Assembly (NCBI GenBank): GCA_964426655.1
Contig: CAYRQT010000065.1
Span: 1 to 7,924 of the forward strand
DNA from: RGIG8306 sp964426655
GTDB lineage: Bacteria > Bacillota > Clostridia > Lachnospirales > Lachnospiraceae
Length of the DNA: 7,924 nucleotides
Reading direction: 5' to 3'
The notes under the pieces are model-generated. The model saw nothing but the letters and a program-made list of their open reading frames with translations, was not told the origin of the DNA and made no database searches. The translations under genes were made by a program, and so were the position numbers. This document shows positions 7,848-7,924 of this stretch, one piece after another. The stretch's first letter is position 1, and each line of letters opens with the position of its first letter.

Positions 7848-7924
7848 TTTTGTGAAAATAAACAGGGAAACGATAGCGTAAAATATCTTGTGTAAATAGA
7901 ATTAGTCATAGAAAAAGGAACGAA

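Overview
The window looks like part of a surface-polysaccharide (capsule or cell-wall glycan) locus from a low-GC Gram-positive bacterium. A gut clostridium of the Lachnospiraceae type fits best. This rests on the AT-rich composition, GGAG-type ribosome binding sites, and proteins resembling Firmicutes Cps2T, WsaF and Wzx/Wzy. The species cannot be fixed from the sequence. All recognisable genes are on the minus strand, so transcription runs from the right edge to the left edge.

Layout in transcription order: (1) 7524-7847, an unrecognised open frame of 107 codons with no ribosome binding site and a stop 18 codons upstream, probably the 3' remnant of a broken gene; (2) a strong sigma-A-type promoter at 7469-7497; (3) 6150-7379, a DUF1972/GT4 rhamnosyltransferase very like pneumococcal Cps2T; (4) 5133-6080, a DUF616 (TOD1/MUCI70) glycosyltransferase-like protein; (5) 4257-5117, a GT2 glycosyltransferase of the rhamnosyltransferase type; (6) 2916-4235, a Wzy-like polymerase; (7) 1757-2983, a WsaF-like rhamnosyltransferase that overlaps wzy by 68 bases; (8) 272-1728, a Wzx flippase split by a one-base frameshift at 734-737; (9) a hairpin terminator at about 198-243; (10) at the left edge, short GTGGGTCA repeats that look like the end of an insertion sequence.

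Together the genes form the late half of a Wzx/Wzy pathway. Several transferases add sugars, probably including rhamnose, to a lipid-linked unit on the cytoplasmic face. Wzx would flip the unit and Wzy would polymerise it outside. The initiating phosphosugar transferase, chain-length control proteins and dTDP-rhamnose genes are not in the window and presumably lie beyond the right edge or elsewhere. The observations most worth a second look are the frameshifted flippase, the DUF616 gene, and the internal promoter just after a gene remnant. I found no evidence of an entirely new kind of system.
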